A stretch of DNA of 40,629 nt from NCBI GenBank assembly GCA_020350785.1, contig CP070722.1, forward strand, positions 3,153,871 through 3,194,499. Reading direction: 5' to 3'. Positions within the stretch are counted from its first letter, which is position 1. Each line of letters opens with the position of its first letter. The DNA is from Gemmatimonadota bacterium (GTDB lineage Bacteria > Gemmatimonadota > Gemmatimonadetes > Palauibacterales > KS3-K002). Made by a program: the position numbers and the translations under genes. The notes beneath the pieces are model-generated. The model was not told where the DNA came from, did no database searches, and saw only the letters and a list, made by a program, of their open reading frames with translations. Below are positions 29,584 through 37,960 of this stretch, in pieces.

Positions 29584-31251
29584 TCAATCGATGCGCAGTC
29601 CGGCTTTGCGGAGCCCGTCCAGGAAATCTTCGACGACATCGGTCTGCTTGACCGTGTACGAGACGAGGTCGCGGACGCGGCCCTCGAAGTCGGGCTTCTG
29701 CTGCAGGAGTTCCTGACAGGCGACCCCGGCTTCCTCCTCGCGGCCCAGTTTCCCGAGAGCAGCCGCCCGCAAGGTCGGGTCCCAGAAGCCCACATGGAAG
29801 CCGACCTCCAAAGCCTCTCGGTAGGCCTCATCGTACTCGCCGCGGGCGAAGTGACAGCAGTAGAGCCCGTGGTGAAACCACTTCGGGTGACAGGGGTTCA
29901 GTGCGATGGAGCGCTCGAGCAACTCACGGCCACTCTCGTAGTCGCCGGCGCTGGCGTAGAGGTAACCGATCGTACCGGCGTAGTTCGGCGAGCTGGGGTT
30001 CAGGACGAGGGCGAACTCGGCTTCGCGGCGAAACTGGTCGACGTCGCCGCGCAGCAGATAGACGTACGCCAGAATCGTGCGCGCCAGTTGGCTGCCGGGA
30101 TCCAGCGCTGCGGCCCGCTGCGCGTGCGCGAAAGCGATCTCGAGCGGGTCCTCGATCCCGGGGCGGTCGAAGACGACGGCATGGCAATAGAGGTTGGCGA
30201 GGCCCGCCCAAGCGGGAGCGTATTCCGGCTCGTGCTCGGTGGCGCGCTGCAGGGCCGCGAACGCCGATTCTCCTGCTTCCGCCGTCAACACGAGCATGTA
30301 ATGGTGGTAGCGCAGGAGTGCCTCGAAAGTACTAAGCTCCGCAGGCGGCTTGTGTCGCGACTCCTGGGAGAGCCGGCGGGCAATGATTCCGTACTCGCCG
30401 GCAATAGCGGCGATCACTGAGCGCGCGATCTCCTCCTGCGTCTCGATCAGGCCTCTCGCCCCGAGATCGATCGAATAAGCATCGCCCCAGATCTGTCGGT
30501 CGGTGATCGCGTCGGTAAGCTGCACGGCCACCTTTATGCGTGAGGTGTCCCGGCGAACGCTGCCTCCCACCAGGAAGCGTGCTCCGATCTGGCGGCCCGG
30601 GTCGCGCAGTTGGACCTCGCCGCCGCCCACCGGAACGACCTCTTGGCAGGGGACGGCGACCACGTCCTGGTATCGGTTCACCTCGCTGACCAGCTCCGCG
30701 ACGAGGCCGTTGACGAAGAAGAGCTGACCCGGGTCGCCTGTCAGGTTCGTGAGCGGCAGGATGGCGACGGTTGGGCCGTCCAGTGCATGTGTGCTCTCTG
30801 CATCGGGCGCAGGCCCGTCCGAGGCACGCGTGCGGCTCGGTGGCTGCCTGGTGAACCTAGGAACGTATCCTCCCTTTGGGATGTCGATCCGGATAGGGTC
30901 ACGCCCACCCGCCACCAGATAGTAACGCTCCAACGCACGACGCACCCTGCCGGCCTGGATGCGAACGATGGGATCGAGCGCGGCGTCGAAGTCATTCCCT
31001 CGGCCGAACACCTGGGTCGCGATCGTATAGCCTTTGAGCCGCTTGGCCCGCCCCGCCAGAGTCTCTTCCACCACGAATCGCAGGAGGTCTCGCATCCGAT
31101 CCGTGGCTTTGAACTCGCGGTGCCCGAGGATTCGCTCGAGTTGCGTCCGGATTTCGTCGTGGCACGAGCGGTTAGAAGTATCGACGACGGGCGATCGGCT
31201 GTCGCCACCTTCTCGCATGACGATGTCACTCACGCTAAGTGGCTTTTGCAC
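29584..31251 (-). CDS. Soluble TolB/FlgO-like and TPR repeat protein with a conserved N-terminal domain
   Basis: A 555-residue cytoplasmic-looking protein. Residues about 28-110 hold a domain often found before TPR arrays in Acidobacteriota, Gemmatimonadota and Rhizobiales: IRTQLERILGHREFKATDRM, LLRFVVEETLAGRAKRLKGY, FDAALDPIVRIQAGRVRRAL. Next comes the TolB/FlgO-like domain (about 155-290: VAILPLTNLTGDPGQLFFVN, IGARFLVGGSVRRDTSRIKV, QIWGDAYSIDL). TPR-like repeats fill the rest (EPEYAPAWAGLANLYCHAVV, AQRAAALDPGSQLARTILAY, ALNPCHPKWFHHGLYC). No DNA-binding or catalytic motif is evident. GTG at 31251 is the longest start; no ribosome-binding site decides it. It is convergent with the PIG-L relic and divergent from the next small gene. 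Confidence 0.82.
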   Translation of the reverse strand: MQKPLSVSDIVMREGGDSRSPVVDTSNRSCHDEIRTQLERILGHREFKATDRMRDLLRFVVEETLAGRAKRLKGYTIATQVFGRGNDFDAALDPIVRIQAGRVRRALERYYLVAGGRDPIRIDIPKGGYVPRFTRQPPSRTRASDGPAPDAESTHALDGPTVAILPLTNLTGDPGQLFFVNGLVAELVSEVNRYQDVVAVPCQEVVPVGGGEVQLRDPGRQIGARFLVGGSVRRDTSRIKVAVQLTDAITDRQIWGDAYSIDLGARGLIETQEEIARSVIAAIAGEYGIIARRLSQESRHKPPAELSTFEALLRYHHYMLVLTAEAGESAFAALQRATEHEPEYAPAWAGLANLYCHAVVFDRPGIEDPLEIAFAHAQRAAALDPGSQLARTILAYVYLLRGDVDQFRREAEFALVLNPSSPNYAGTIGYLYASAGDYESGRELLERSIALNPCHPKWFHHGLYCCHFARGEYDEAYREALEVGFHVGFWDPTLRAAALGKLGREEEAGVACQELLQQKPDFEGRVRDLVSYTVKQTDVVEDFLDGLRKAGLRID

Positions 31252-31467
31252 AAGAAATTAGCGGATTGTAGGCTACATCAAGTTACCGTAATTCCCTTAT
31301 CGTCTCAAGACCCAGTGGCGAACTTGGCCGAGGAATCCAACCCAGAAGATGTGCGCCGGGTGGCGTCGGTTTTGACTGAACGTGCAGCGTGACTGCAGGT
31401 ATCCGGCACGCCCGACGGGCTTCACTGCGAAGCGTTGACACGTCGCAGAGAGGACGATCGTTCGGTA

Positions 31468-31767
31468 GTGAGCGACTCAGCGACCCTCGAGCTGATCAAG
31501 AGGGAATTCGGCACCCGGGAAACGGTCATCGAGCTTGCCTTCGAGAGCAGCGAGTCATTCCGCGTTTTGTGCGGGGATTTTCGCGACTGCTTACGGGCTC
31601 TGGAACGTTTTCGGGTATCGGATTCGGACGAGGCACGCGTACACGAGGCGGAATACTCGGAGCTGCTTTGGGAGCTCACGGGCGAGATCGAAGCTCGACT
31701 GCAAGCTGTCGGCAGTGTCGCGGATGTGCATTCCGCCGGCGAGCCACCGCCTAAGGTCGATGATTAG
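31468..31767 (+). CDS. Small conserved-looking protein of unknown function
   Basis: A 99-residue acidic helical protein. The GTG at 31468 (VSDSATLELIKREFG) is a more likely start than an upstream TTG at 31435, though neither has a good ribosome-binding site. The core SESFRVLCGDFRDCLRALER and the segment YSELLWELTGEIEARLQAV look like a real helical family rather than random GC-driven frame. Two Cys, in LCGDFRDC, stand seven residues apart. I do not recognise the family. The 216-base gap upstream separates it from the divergent TPR gene; the barrel protein gene follows after 104 bases. Confidence 0.5.
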   Translation: MSDSATLELIKREFGTRETVIELAFESSESFRVLCGDFRDCLRALERFRVSDSDEARVHEAEYSELLWELTGEIEARLQAVGSVADVHSAGEPPPKVDD

Positions 31768-31871
31768 GGCTTCCGGCGCGATCCATCCAATAGAGCGGGG
31801 AAGGAGAATCCGGCTGTCGGTGAGTCCTGAATACCACGATCCGACAACCTGCACAGGGAGGTAAACAGGCA

Positions 31872-32471
31872 ATGCTCGCACGTTCTTTCCAGCTGGCGCT
31901 GGTCGCAGTCTTCCTATCAGCCTCGGTGGCGGCTGCGCAGGCGACGTTCACACCGAGCTACAACGCTCCGTATCGGGCCTTCGATGCCCACGAGGTCGGG
32001 GGAACTTTCAGCTTTCCCAACGGCGGTCGCGACTTGGCCATAGAAGGTCAATTCCGATTCGGGCACGGCAGGTTTGACATCGGGTTGAGGGGTGGTGTCA
32101 TCGACTTCGATGCGGGATTCAGCGATATCGTGTTGGGCGTTGAGGGCCGCGGCCGCGTGGTGGATCACACGCAGGGACAGTTCCCACTCGATGGGGCCGT
32201 GGTCTTTGGCGTTGGAACGAGCGAATTCGATGTGTGGACGGTGCCGTCGGCGGGTCTCTCGCTGGGGCGCCGCGTCGATCTCGACGGCTTCAGCTTCGTG
32301 GCCTACGGGCAGCCGACGCTCTTCGTGTTCACCGGCAGCTACACCAATCTCGAGTTCGGGCTCGGGCTTGGTGCCGATTTCAGGGTCGGACAGGCGCTGG
32401 ACCTGCGGGCGAGCGTGGGACTGTTCGATGGGCCGGAAGGGCTCGCCGTGAGCCTGGTCTGGGTTCGTTGA
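31872..32471 (+). CDS. Outer-membrane beta-barrel-like protein
   Basis: A 199-residue secreted protein with GGGAGG upstream and a clear signal peptide (LALVAVFLSASVAAAQ). The mature part alternates hydrophobic and polar residues in short strands joined by Gly/Asp turns: HEVGGTFSFPNGGRDLAIEG, FRFGHGRFDIGLRGGVIDF, DGAVVFGVGTSEFDVWTVPS, LEFGLGLGADFRVG, LDLRASVGLFDG, and a final strand GLAVSLVWVR. That fits an eight-stranded outer-membrane barrel of OmpW/OmpX size. No specific family or substrate can be assigned. It opens the downstream run of envelope genes. Confidence 0.72.
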   Translation: MLARSFQLALVAVFLSASVAAAQATFTPSYNAPYRAFDAHEVGGTFSFPNGGRDLAIEGQFRFGHGRFDIGLRGGVIDFDAGFSDIVLGVEGRGRVVDHTQGQFPLDGAVVFGVGTSEFDVWTVPSAGLSLGRRVDLDGFSFVAYGQPTLFVFTGSYTNLEFGLGLGADFRVGQALDLRASVGLFDGPEGLAVSLVWVR

Positions 32472-32585
32472 CCCACCCCTGGAGATACTCGCACGCTTCA
32501 TAAACGATCTTCCCGAGGCGCGGGCCCGCGGTCAAAGTTGGCTGAGGGGGACTGAGATGAGCTACAGATCAGCAAGCTTAGGGTC

Positions 32586-33725
32586 ATGTTGAATCGCATC
32601 GTCACTGCGGCGGTCTACTTGCCCATCGCCCTATCCCTGGCGTCTCTGCCCGGCTGCAGCGCGAAGGCGCCCGAGCAGACGGCGGTGATGCAGTCGGTCG
32701 GCGACCTGGGAGTAACGGGCCGCCGGATTCGCGTGGGGGCGACGACTCTACTGACCGTGTACATGGCGAACGTCGAGGTGACGGCCGACAGCATCATCGC
32801 CGCGACGACCGATCCTGGCGTGCAATTCAACGCCTTGGTGTGGAAGGCCAACGCTATCCCCGCCTTCCAGCGCGCCATGTTTCACCCTGATCCCCTCATC
32901 AGCCTAGTCGATGGCTGGACGCTGAGCGTGCAGATGCGGGAATACTTCGAAGAGGGGAGTGGGCGCGAGCTTTTCGGTCCGCAGCAACCGTACGCGGTGA
33001 AGATCTCGCGAATCCTCGAGATCGCGACGGACTCGGCGGTCAGCGCCAGGTTGGAGCCGGAGGTTCACGACCATCTCCATCGCCTCGTCTACGAGTGGGC
33101 CGAGCAGCACCCCCTGGACAATCAGCTGTTTCTGCGCCGGTCTATCGCCGAAACAGTCGCTGACGTGCTGGGCGCGGAACGGCTGGGCGGGATGAGCACG
33201 CTGGGGAGCATGGCAGAGATGGCGCAGGACGCCCAACAGATGGCGTTGGTGTTCGCCAGCCACATGCCGAAAGAGATTCGCTGGCAGTCGGAACTATTGA
33301 TCGCTTCGCTCACCGACTCGCTCCGTTTCAACTCACTGCTGGCCGCGATCGAGCAGATGGAAGTTCTACAGGAAACCACTCGTTTCCTACGTGAGACACC
33401 CGGCCTCCTAGCCAGTGAGCGCGCCGCCGTATTCAGTGAGATTAATGAGGAGCGGCTGGCGACGCTGCGCGAGTTCGACCGCCAGCGGCTGGCAACGTTC
33501 CAGGAGCTCATGGCTTGGGCGCGCAGCGAGCGCGAGGCCATGCTGGCGGAGATGGCCCGTATGGTCGCCAGTGAGCGCGAGGCGGTTTTCGCGGACGTCG
33601 ACGCGATTACGCGCGGCATCGTCGACCACATCTTCCTGCGCCTCGTGCAGGTGGGCGCCGTCATCGTCTTGCTCGCAATCGTGGGATTGTGGCTCTACGG
33701 CCGGGCACGAGCACGGGCGTCTTGA
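32586..33725 (+). CDS. Lipoprotein with helical middle and C-terminal membrane helix, possible envelope tether
   Basis: A 379-residue protein. The N-terminus is a lipoprotein signal (LASLPGCSAK, Cys24). A globular helical part (about 60-250) is followed by a long charged helix (about 250-345: EQMEVLQETTRFLRETP, LREFDRQRLATFQELMAWAR, SEREAMLAEMARMVASEREA). A single transmembrane helix lies near the end (VQVGAVIVLLAIVGLWLYG), then RARARAS. Lipid anchor at one end, membrane helix at the other and a basic tail (cytoplasmic by the positive-inside rule) suggest a protein crossing the periplasm. Ser after Cys fits outer-membrane sorting in enterobacteria, though the rule may not hold here. I do not recognise the family. 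The porin gene follows after 54 bases, so the two may be functionally linked. Confidence 0.7.
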   Translation: MLNRIVTAAVYLPIALSLASLPGCSAKAPEQTAVMQSVGDLGVTGRRIRVGATTLLTVYMANVEVTADSIIAATTDPGVQFNALVWKANAIPAFQRAMFHPDPLISLVDGWTLSVQMREYFEEGSGRELFGPQQPYAVKISRILEIATDSAVSARLEPEVHDHLHRLVYEWAEQHPLDNQLFLRRSIAETVADVLGAERLGGMSTLGSMAEMAQDAQQMALVFASHMPKEIRWQSELLIASLTDSLRFNSLLAAIEQMEVLQETTRFLRETPGLLASERAAVFSEINEERLATLREFDRQRLATFQELMAWARSEREAMLAEMARMVASEREAVFADVDAITRGIVDHIFLRLVQVGAVIVLLAIVGLWLYGRARARAS

Positions 33726-33779
33726 TATTGTCGATGGCCCCGCCGCGTCGGTGTAAAGTGGCCGCTTAGAGGGATGACG

Positions 33780-35027
33780 ATGTCCGGCCAGACGCCTTCC
33801 GTGCTTAGTGCGCTGAGAGCTTCACTCGCGGTGCTGTTCACTGCAACGGCGCTCATGGCGCCGGCGCCCGGCTTGGCGCAGGAAGCGGCTGGCGACTCGG
33901 CCTCTGCGGACGAAGACGTTCCACTCTTCTTGGAGGGTTTCCGCCTTTACGGAAGCGTCCGGGGGCAGGCGGCCTTCTACTCGCGCACCACCGAGCTCCA
34001 GGGAAACGCTTCGCGAGTCGGATTCCGCCTGACCCGCGATTTCTTTGATCTTGGGATCCAGATTTTCGGCCAGGTCGAACTCGGATTCAGGATCATCGAC
34101 GATATCGCCAACTTCAACGTGAGCGGCAATCAAGGAGGTTTTGGCAGACTCGAATTGGTGGACAGGCGCGATCCGGTGTTCCCACGTCTGGGCTTCGTCG
34201 GCTTCGATTTCGGCAAGTTCGGTCTGCTTACCGCCGGCAAACAGTGGAGCACGTACTACGACGTCTCCGGATACACGGACCAGTTCTGGGTCTTCGGTGG
34301 TCGCGCGAGCGGGACTTATCTCCATGGGACGGACGGAGGAGGCGTGGGAACGGGCCGCGCGAACAAGGCGATCACATATCGCAACCGGTTCGGTGGTCTC
34401 GGCATCGGAGCACAGGCGCAGCTCGAGGCCAACCGGATCACCGGACTCGGCAGCATCGGCGGCTCCGTTCAGTACTCTTTCCCATTCGGTCTTACCGTCG
34501 GCGCGGCGGTGAACGCTGGGGACGTCCCCGAAGTGATCAGCGAGTCCATACTCGGTGCGAAAAGGGAGGAATGGGCGGTCGTCTTCGGCGCCGAAGTCGA
34601 ACAGCCTCGCTGGTACGCCGCCCTCACCTACGCGATCCAGAGCTCGCACGACGTCCGCAACGTCGACACGCTCACCGTCGCGTTCGACGCCAAAGGCGTA
34701 GAGCTCATTGGTTACTGCGATCTTGGCCGACGAACCAGGATCTCGGGCGGATTCAACTACCTGGATCCCGAACCGATCCCGCCGCTCGACCCCGATTTCC
34801 GCGTACTCTACGGCGTGGTCGGGGGCGCCTTCTACTTCAACGCTCAGACGCTCATCTATGCGGAGTGGAGAATCGACGCTAGCGTGGCCGGTAACGGGAT
34901 CGAGGAGCCGAACGCCTTGGTGATCGGCGTGAGGCTTGATTTCGGTCTGCCGGAGCTACAGCGCAATGATGCTCCGCCGCTCCGCTTCCCGGAGTCGCAG
35001 GGCAACGACGAGGAGGCTGGCGAATGA
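33780..35027 (+). CDS. Trimeric-porin-type outer-membrane protein
   Basis: A 415-residue secreted barrel. The ATG at 33780 is preferred (GAGGG six bases upstream) over 33774. The signal peptide ends PAPGLAQ. Residues about 48-395 are porin strands in the DcaP/Gram-negative porin style: FRLYGSVRGQAAFYSRTTEL, ASRVGFRLTRDFFDLGIQIF, FGQVELGFRIID, the constriction-type region LGFVGFDFGKFGLLTAGKQW, YRNRFGGLGIGAQAQLEANR, FGLTVGAAVNAGDVPE, YAALTYAIQSSHDVRNVDTL, ISGGFNYLDPEP, and a closing strand ALVIGVRLDFGLPE. An acidic tail follows the last strand instead of a terminal Phe. It should form a passive channel for small solutes or sugars. The next two barrel-like genes point to an uptake cluster. Confidence 0.85.
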   Translation: MSGQTPSVLSALRASLAVLFTATALMAPAPGLAQEAAGDSASADEDVPLFLEGFRLYGSVRGQAAFYSRTTELQGNASRVGFRLTRDFFDLGIQIFGQVELGFRIIDDIANFNVSGNQGGFGRLELVDRRDPVFPRLGFVGFDFGKFGLLTAGKQWSTYYDVSGYTDQFWVFGGRASGTYLHGTDGGGVGTGRANKAITYRNRFGGLGIGAQAQLEANRITGLGSIGGSVQYSFPFGLTVGAAVNAGDVPEVISESILGAKREEWAVVFGAEVEQPRWYAALTYAIQSSHDVRNVDTLTVAFDAKGVELIGYCDLGRRTRISGGFNYLDPEPIPPLDPDFRVLYGVVGGAFYFNAQTLIYAEWRIDASVAGNGIEEPNALVIGVRLDFGLPELQRNDAPPLRFPESQGNDEEAGE

Positions 35028-35076
35028 TAGTGCATAGGGGCATGCAACACGGAGGCGAGAAGAGCTGGCGCGCGCC

Positions 35077-36012
35077 ATGAGCGGGAACTCTCGCGCGGAT
35101 CTCGTCGTCTTCGCCATGTTGGCCGCCAGCTGTATCGGCTCCGCGGACGCTTCGGCGCAGGACCTGGAGCCGCGCGCGTTCTCGAACGCGCCCGTCGGCT
35201 TGAACTTCGCCCTCGTCGGCTATGTCTACAGTGCCGGCAATCTGTTGTTCGACGACGCGCTGGCGGCGGCGCTGCAGATTCAAAGCGCCAGCGCCAAGAT
35301 TCATCAAGGTGCCCTGAGCTTCGTCCGCACGGTCGACGTCTTCGGGCTCTCTGGGCGCGTGGGAGCGGTCGTGCCCTTAGTCACGGGCCGCTGGGAAGGG
35401 ATCGTCGCCGACACGTTCGCGACTGTCTCCCGAGACGGACTCGGGGATCCACGGCTCCTGTTTTCGGTGGGTTTCCTCGGCGCACCGGCACTCAGCGGTG
35501 CGGATTTCGTCAGATACACGGAGCGGACGGTGGTGGGGGCCAGCCTCCAGATCATCGTGCCGCTCGGCCAGTACGATCCCTCACGGTTGATCAACCTGGG
35601 CTCGAACCGCTGGGCCTTCAAGCCGCGCCTCGGCTTATCGCACACGCACGGGCGCTGGACCTTCGAGTTCTTCGGCGCCGTCTGGCTCTTTACCGACAAT
35701 GCCGATGCCCTCGGCCAGCGGATAGAGCAGGATCCGATCTTCGCGCTTCAGGGTCACGCCATCTACGCGTTCCGGCGGGGCCTGTGGCTGGCGGTTGACG
35801 CTGGCTATGGCAGCGGGGGCCGGTCCCGGGTCGGAGGTGAGATCAAGGACGACTTCAGAAAGGACACACGGCTCGGCGCGCAGCTCGCCGTTCCGCTCGC
35901 CAGACGACATTCTCTGAAGCTGATCTACTTCGCCAGCGTCTCCACCCGCATCGGCGCGGACTTCGATACCATCTCGCTCCTGTATCAGCTTCGATGGGGT
36001 GCGGGGCTTTGA
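35077..36012 (+). CDS. MetA-pathway-type outer-membrane transporter-like protein (PF13557-like)
   Basis: A 311-residue secreted barrel with a signal peptide (VVFAMLAASCIGSADASAQ). The family features are early RAFSNAPVGLNFALVGYVYS, later LSFVRTVDVFGLSGRVGAVV, DGLGDPRLLFSVGFLGAPA, LQIIVPLGQYDPSRLINLGS then NRWAFKPRLGLSH, and a closing HSLKLIYFASVSTRIG ... LLYQLRWG. This fits the Phenol_MetA_deg group, whose members sit near aromatic-degradation genes and are assumed to aid uptake, but the name says little about real substrate. A GGAGG lies too far upstream of the ATG at 35077 to decide the start. The gene sits 49 bases after the porin. Confidence 0.85.
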   Translation: MSGNSRADLVVFAMLAASCIGSADASAQDLEPRAFSNAPVGLNFALVGYVYSAGNLLFDDALAAALQIQSASAKIHQGALSFVRTVDVFGLSGRVGAVVPLVTGRWEGIVADTFATVSRDGLGDPRLLFSVGFLGAPALSGADFVRYTERTVVGASLQIIVPLGQYDPSRLINLGSNRWAFKPRLGLSHTHGRWTFEFFGAVWLFTDNADALGQRIEQDPIFALQGHAIYAFRRGLWLAVDAGYGSGGRSRVGGEIKDDFRKDTRLGAQLAVPLARRHSLKLIYFASVSTRIGADFDTISLLYQLRWGAGL

Positions 36013-36091
36013 ACTCTTCAGGAGAGGGGAGTTTCAAGCCCTGTCCAGGAACCGTCCGCGGTCGGCCTGCGCGTGACCGGCGTCGTTCGCG

Positions 36092-37453
36092 ATGAGAGGA
36101 ATGATGAAGCTCAAGGAATTGCTAAAACGCCCCCGCTCGCTGTGGTTGCGCATACCCCTCTGGATTGTGGCCGTCTGGTTGCTACTGCTGGTGGGTCGCT
36201 TCTTCGTCGATCTGGTGTGGCCGTACAAGCCGAAGCCGCTGGATGAGGTGCCCTTTCTCGACCACGCCCAGACCCGGACGATCGGCCCGGTTCGCGTCAC
36301 CGCTTCGGCCCTGGGCCCGAACGAGAGCCAGGCGATCTTCGGGGTTTCCCTTGCCTTGTACGGAATCCAGCCGGTCTGGCTCGAGGTCGAGAACGGCGAC
36401 AACGTGCCGCTCTTCTATCTGCGGGCAGGAACCGACCCGGAGTGGTTCTCGCCGTACGAAGCGTACTGGCTGACTCGGTTCAAGGCGCCGCGGGGCGCCA
36501 ATCGGCGTATGGAAGACCGATTCTACGCACTGGAGTTTGAGAGCCCCGTGTTTCCCGGGCAGACGAATTCTGGCTTCATATTCACCCGGCTCGATGAGGG
36601 GATCAAGGCGCTCGACCTCGATCTCGTTGGCCTGGGGGAGAAGGTATACAGCTTCACCTTTTCCGTTGTCGTCCCGGGATTCCGGGCCGATTATGAGAGA
36701 GTAGAATTCGAAGCATTGCAGCACCCGGACTCACTCGTCTCTATCGAAACAGAAGAGGAACTGCGGCGGGCTCTGGAGCAATTGCCTTGCTGCACGACCA
36801 ACCGCGCCGGCGACAGGACAGGCGACCCGCTCAACCTCGTCCTCGTTGGAGATCCTGAGAATATATTTCCGGCCCTGACCCGTCGGGGGTGGCATCCCAC
36901 CGAACAGACCCATCGGGCGGCGATCTGGCGGACGATCCGATCATTCGTTCTCCGAGCCCGCTACCGGTACTCACCCGTGAGTCCTCTCTATGTGTTCGGG
37001 CGCCCGCAGGACATCGCCGGGCAAAAAGCGCGAGGGACGATTCACCTGCGCAACCATGCCCGCTTCTGGCTCACGCCGATCCTCTTCCGCGGGAACACCG
37101 TGTGGGTCGGGCAGATCAGCCGAGACATCGGAGTGCGGTTCATCCTGGGATTCCCGCCCACGACCCACAAGATCGACCCGGACGTCGACGAAGCGCGAAC
37201 TGGTCTGATCCAGGATCTGGCCTATTCACAGGCGCTCGCGCGGTTCGCCTTTGTCAAAGGGGCGGGAGCGGCACCGCGGGACAGCCCGCGGAGCAACCTC
37301 ACGGGCGATCCGTACTTCACGGACGGGCTGCGCGCCGTCCTGTTCTTCGGGCCGCGCCCCAGGACGCTTGACGAAGTAGAGTATCTGGATTGGGAACGCC
37401 CGCCGCGCTTTCAACAGATGGAGCGACACGAAAGGACTCGAACCCTAGAGTGA
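36092..37453 (+). CDS. LssY_C domain membrane-anchored protein
   Basis: A 453-residue protein. Start candidates are ATGs at 36092, 36101 and 36104; AGAGGA at 36095-36100 slightly favours the last. An N-terminal helix (LRIPLWIVAVWLLLLVGRFF) anchors it to the inner membrane. Residues about 55-200 are beta-rich and unassigned. From about 245 the LssY C-terminal domain is clear: LNLVLVGDPENIFPALTRRG, AAIWRTIRSF, RYSPVSPLYVFGRPQDIAGQ, RGTIHLRNHARFWLTP, TVWVGQISRDIGVRFIL and the hallmark THKIDPDVDEAR. LssY was first met in a Legionella secretion locus, but the domain's role is unknown; many copies sit beside PAP2 or DedA proteins, absent here. The pair CC in EQLPCCTTNRAGD is unusual for this exported protein. 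Confidence 0.88.
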   Translation: MRGMMKLKELLKRPRSLWLRIPLWIVAVWLLLLVGRFFVDLVWPYKPKPLDEVPFLDHAQTRTIGPVRVTASALGPNESQAIFGVSLALYGIQPVWLEVENGDNVPLFYLRAGTDPEWFSPYEAYWLTRFKAPRGANRRMEDRFYALEFESPVFPGQTNSGFIFTRLDEGIKALDLDLVGLGEKVYSFTFSVVVPGFRADYERVEFEALQHPDSLVSIETEEELRRALEQLPCCTTNRAGDRTGDPLNLVLVGDPENIFPALTRRGWHPTEQTHRAAIWRTIRSFVLRARYRYSPVSPLYVFGRPQDIAGQKARGTIHLRNHARFWLTPILFRGNTVWVGQISRDIGVRFILGFPPTTHKIDPDVDEARTGLIQDLAYSQALARFAFVKGAGAAPRDSPRSNLTGDPYFTDGLRAVLFFGPRPRTLDEVEYLDWERPPRFQQMERHERTRTLE

Positions 37454-37502
37454 GGAAATAAGAACGAAGTCATCAGATCAGGAACCATGAATAACACAAA
37501 TC

Positions 37503-37694
37503 TTGGGGGTCCCGAATCCCGATGGTTCCCTGACCGTCTACATTCAGGGCGAAGCGCCGGGCAGGGAGAAAGACGCCAACTGGCTGCCTGCACCGAAGGC
37601 CGGTCCCATCAAGTTGGCGTTGCGCTTGTACGCGCCACGTGGGAGCGTACTGGATGGTAGCTGGGTGCCGCCGGCGGTACAGCGTGTTAACTGA
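37503..37694 (+). pseudogene. C-terminal remnant of a DUF1254/DUF1214 protein
   Basis: About 62 codons match the end of DUF1214: GVPNPDGSLTVYIQGEAPGR, EKDANWLPAPKAGPIKLALR, LYAPRGSVLDGSWVPPAVQR, then VN and a stop. The intact paralog at 38847-40250 ends similarly (MKLNADGGIEIYV, ENWLPIERKDMG, LIMRVYVPDLDRMLTWTPP). The upstream frame is closed by TGA at 37488 and no start codon with a ribosome-binding site is present, so more than 80% of the gene is missing. A partial earlier duplication or a deletion can explain it. The flanking 37454-37502 and 37695-37960 hold nothing else I can support. Confidence 0.78.
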
Positions 37695-37960
37695 CCGGAG
37701 GTGGGGGTGAGTATAGCAGCATTGGCACGCAGTTACCGCAGAGATGAGCGAAGAACTGTTTCGGTGGAAGGAGGCATCGACGGTGAAAGGGTGGAATCGG
37801 AATCGCCTTTAAGAATGGGGTACACCTCCTGCTACCTCTGGAACGCCGAGCTTGGTGCCTTGTTCTGCGTCTAACGCCGGTTGCTGATCAGTGCCGGGTG
37901 TCGTCAGTTCAAGTACGACCGAACCGATGGACGAAAACCATTGCCATGGAGATGACCGCT

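Noticed and set aside
32519-32530. Perfect 12-bp palindrome CGCGGGCCCGCG
   Set aside because: It is pure G/C and expected by chance in such GC-rich DNA; there is no T-run and no partner site.
37744-37812. 22-codon open frame starting MSEELFRWKE
   Set aside because: Too short, no ribosome-binding site at proper spacing and no recognisable homology; it may be random.
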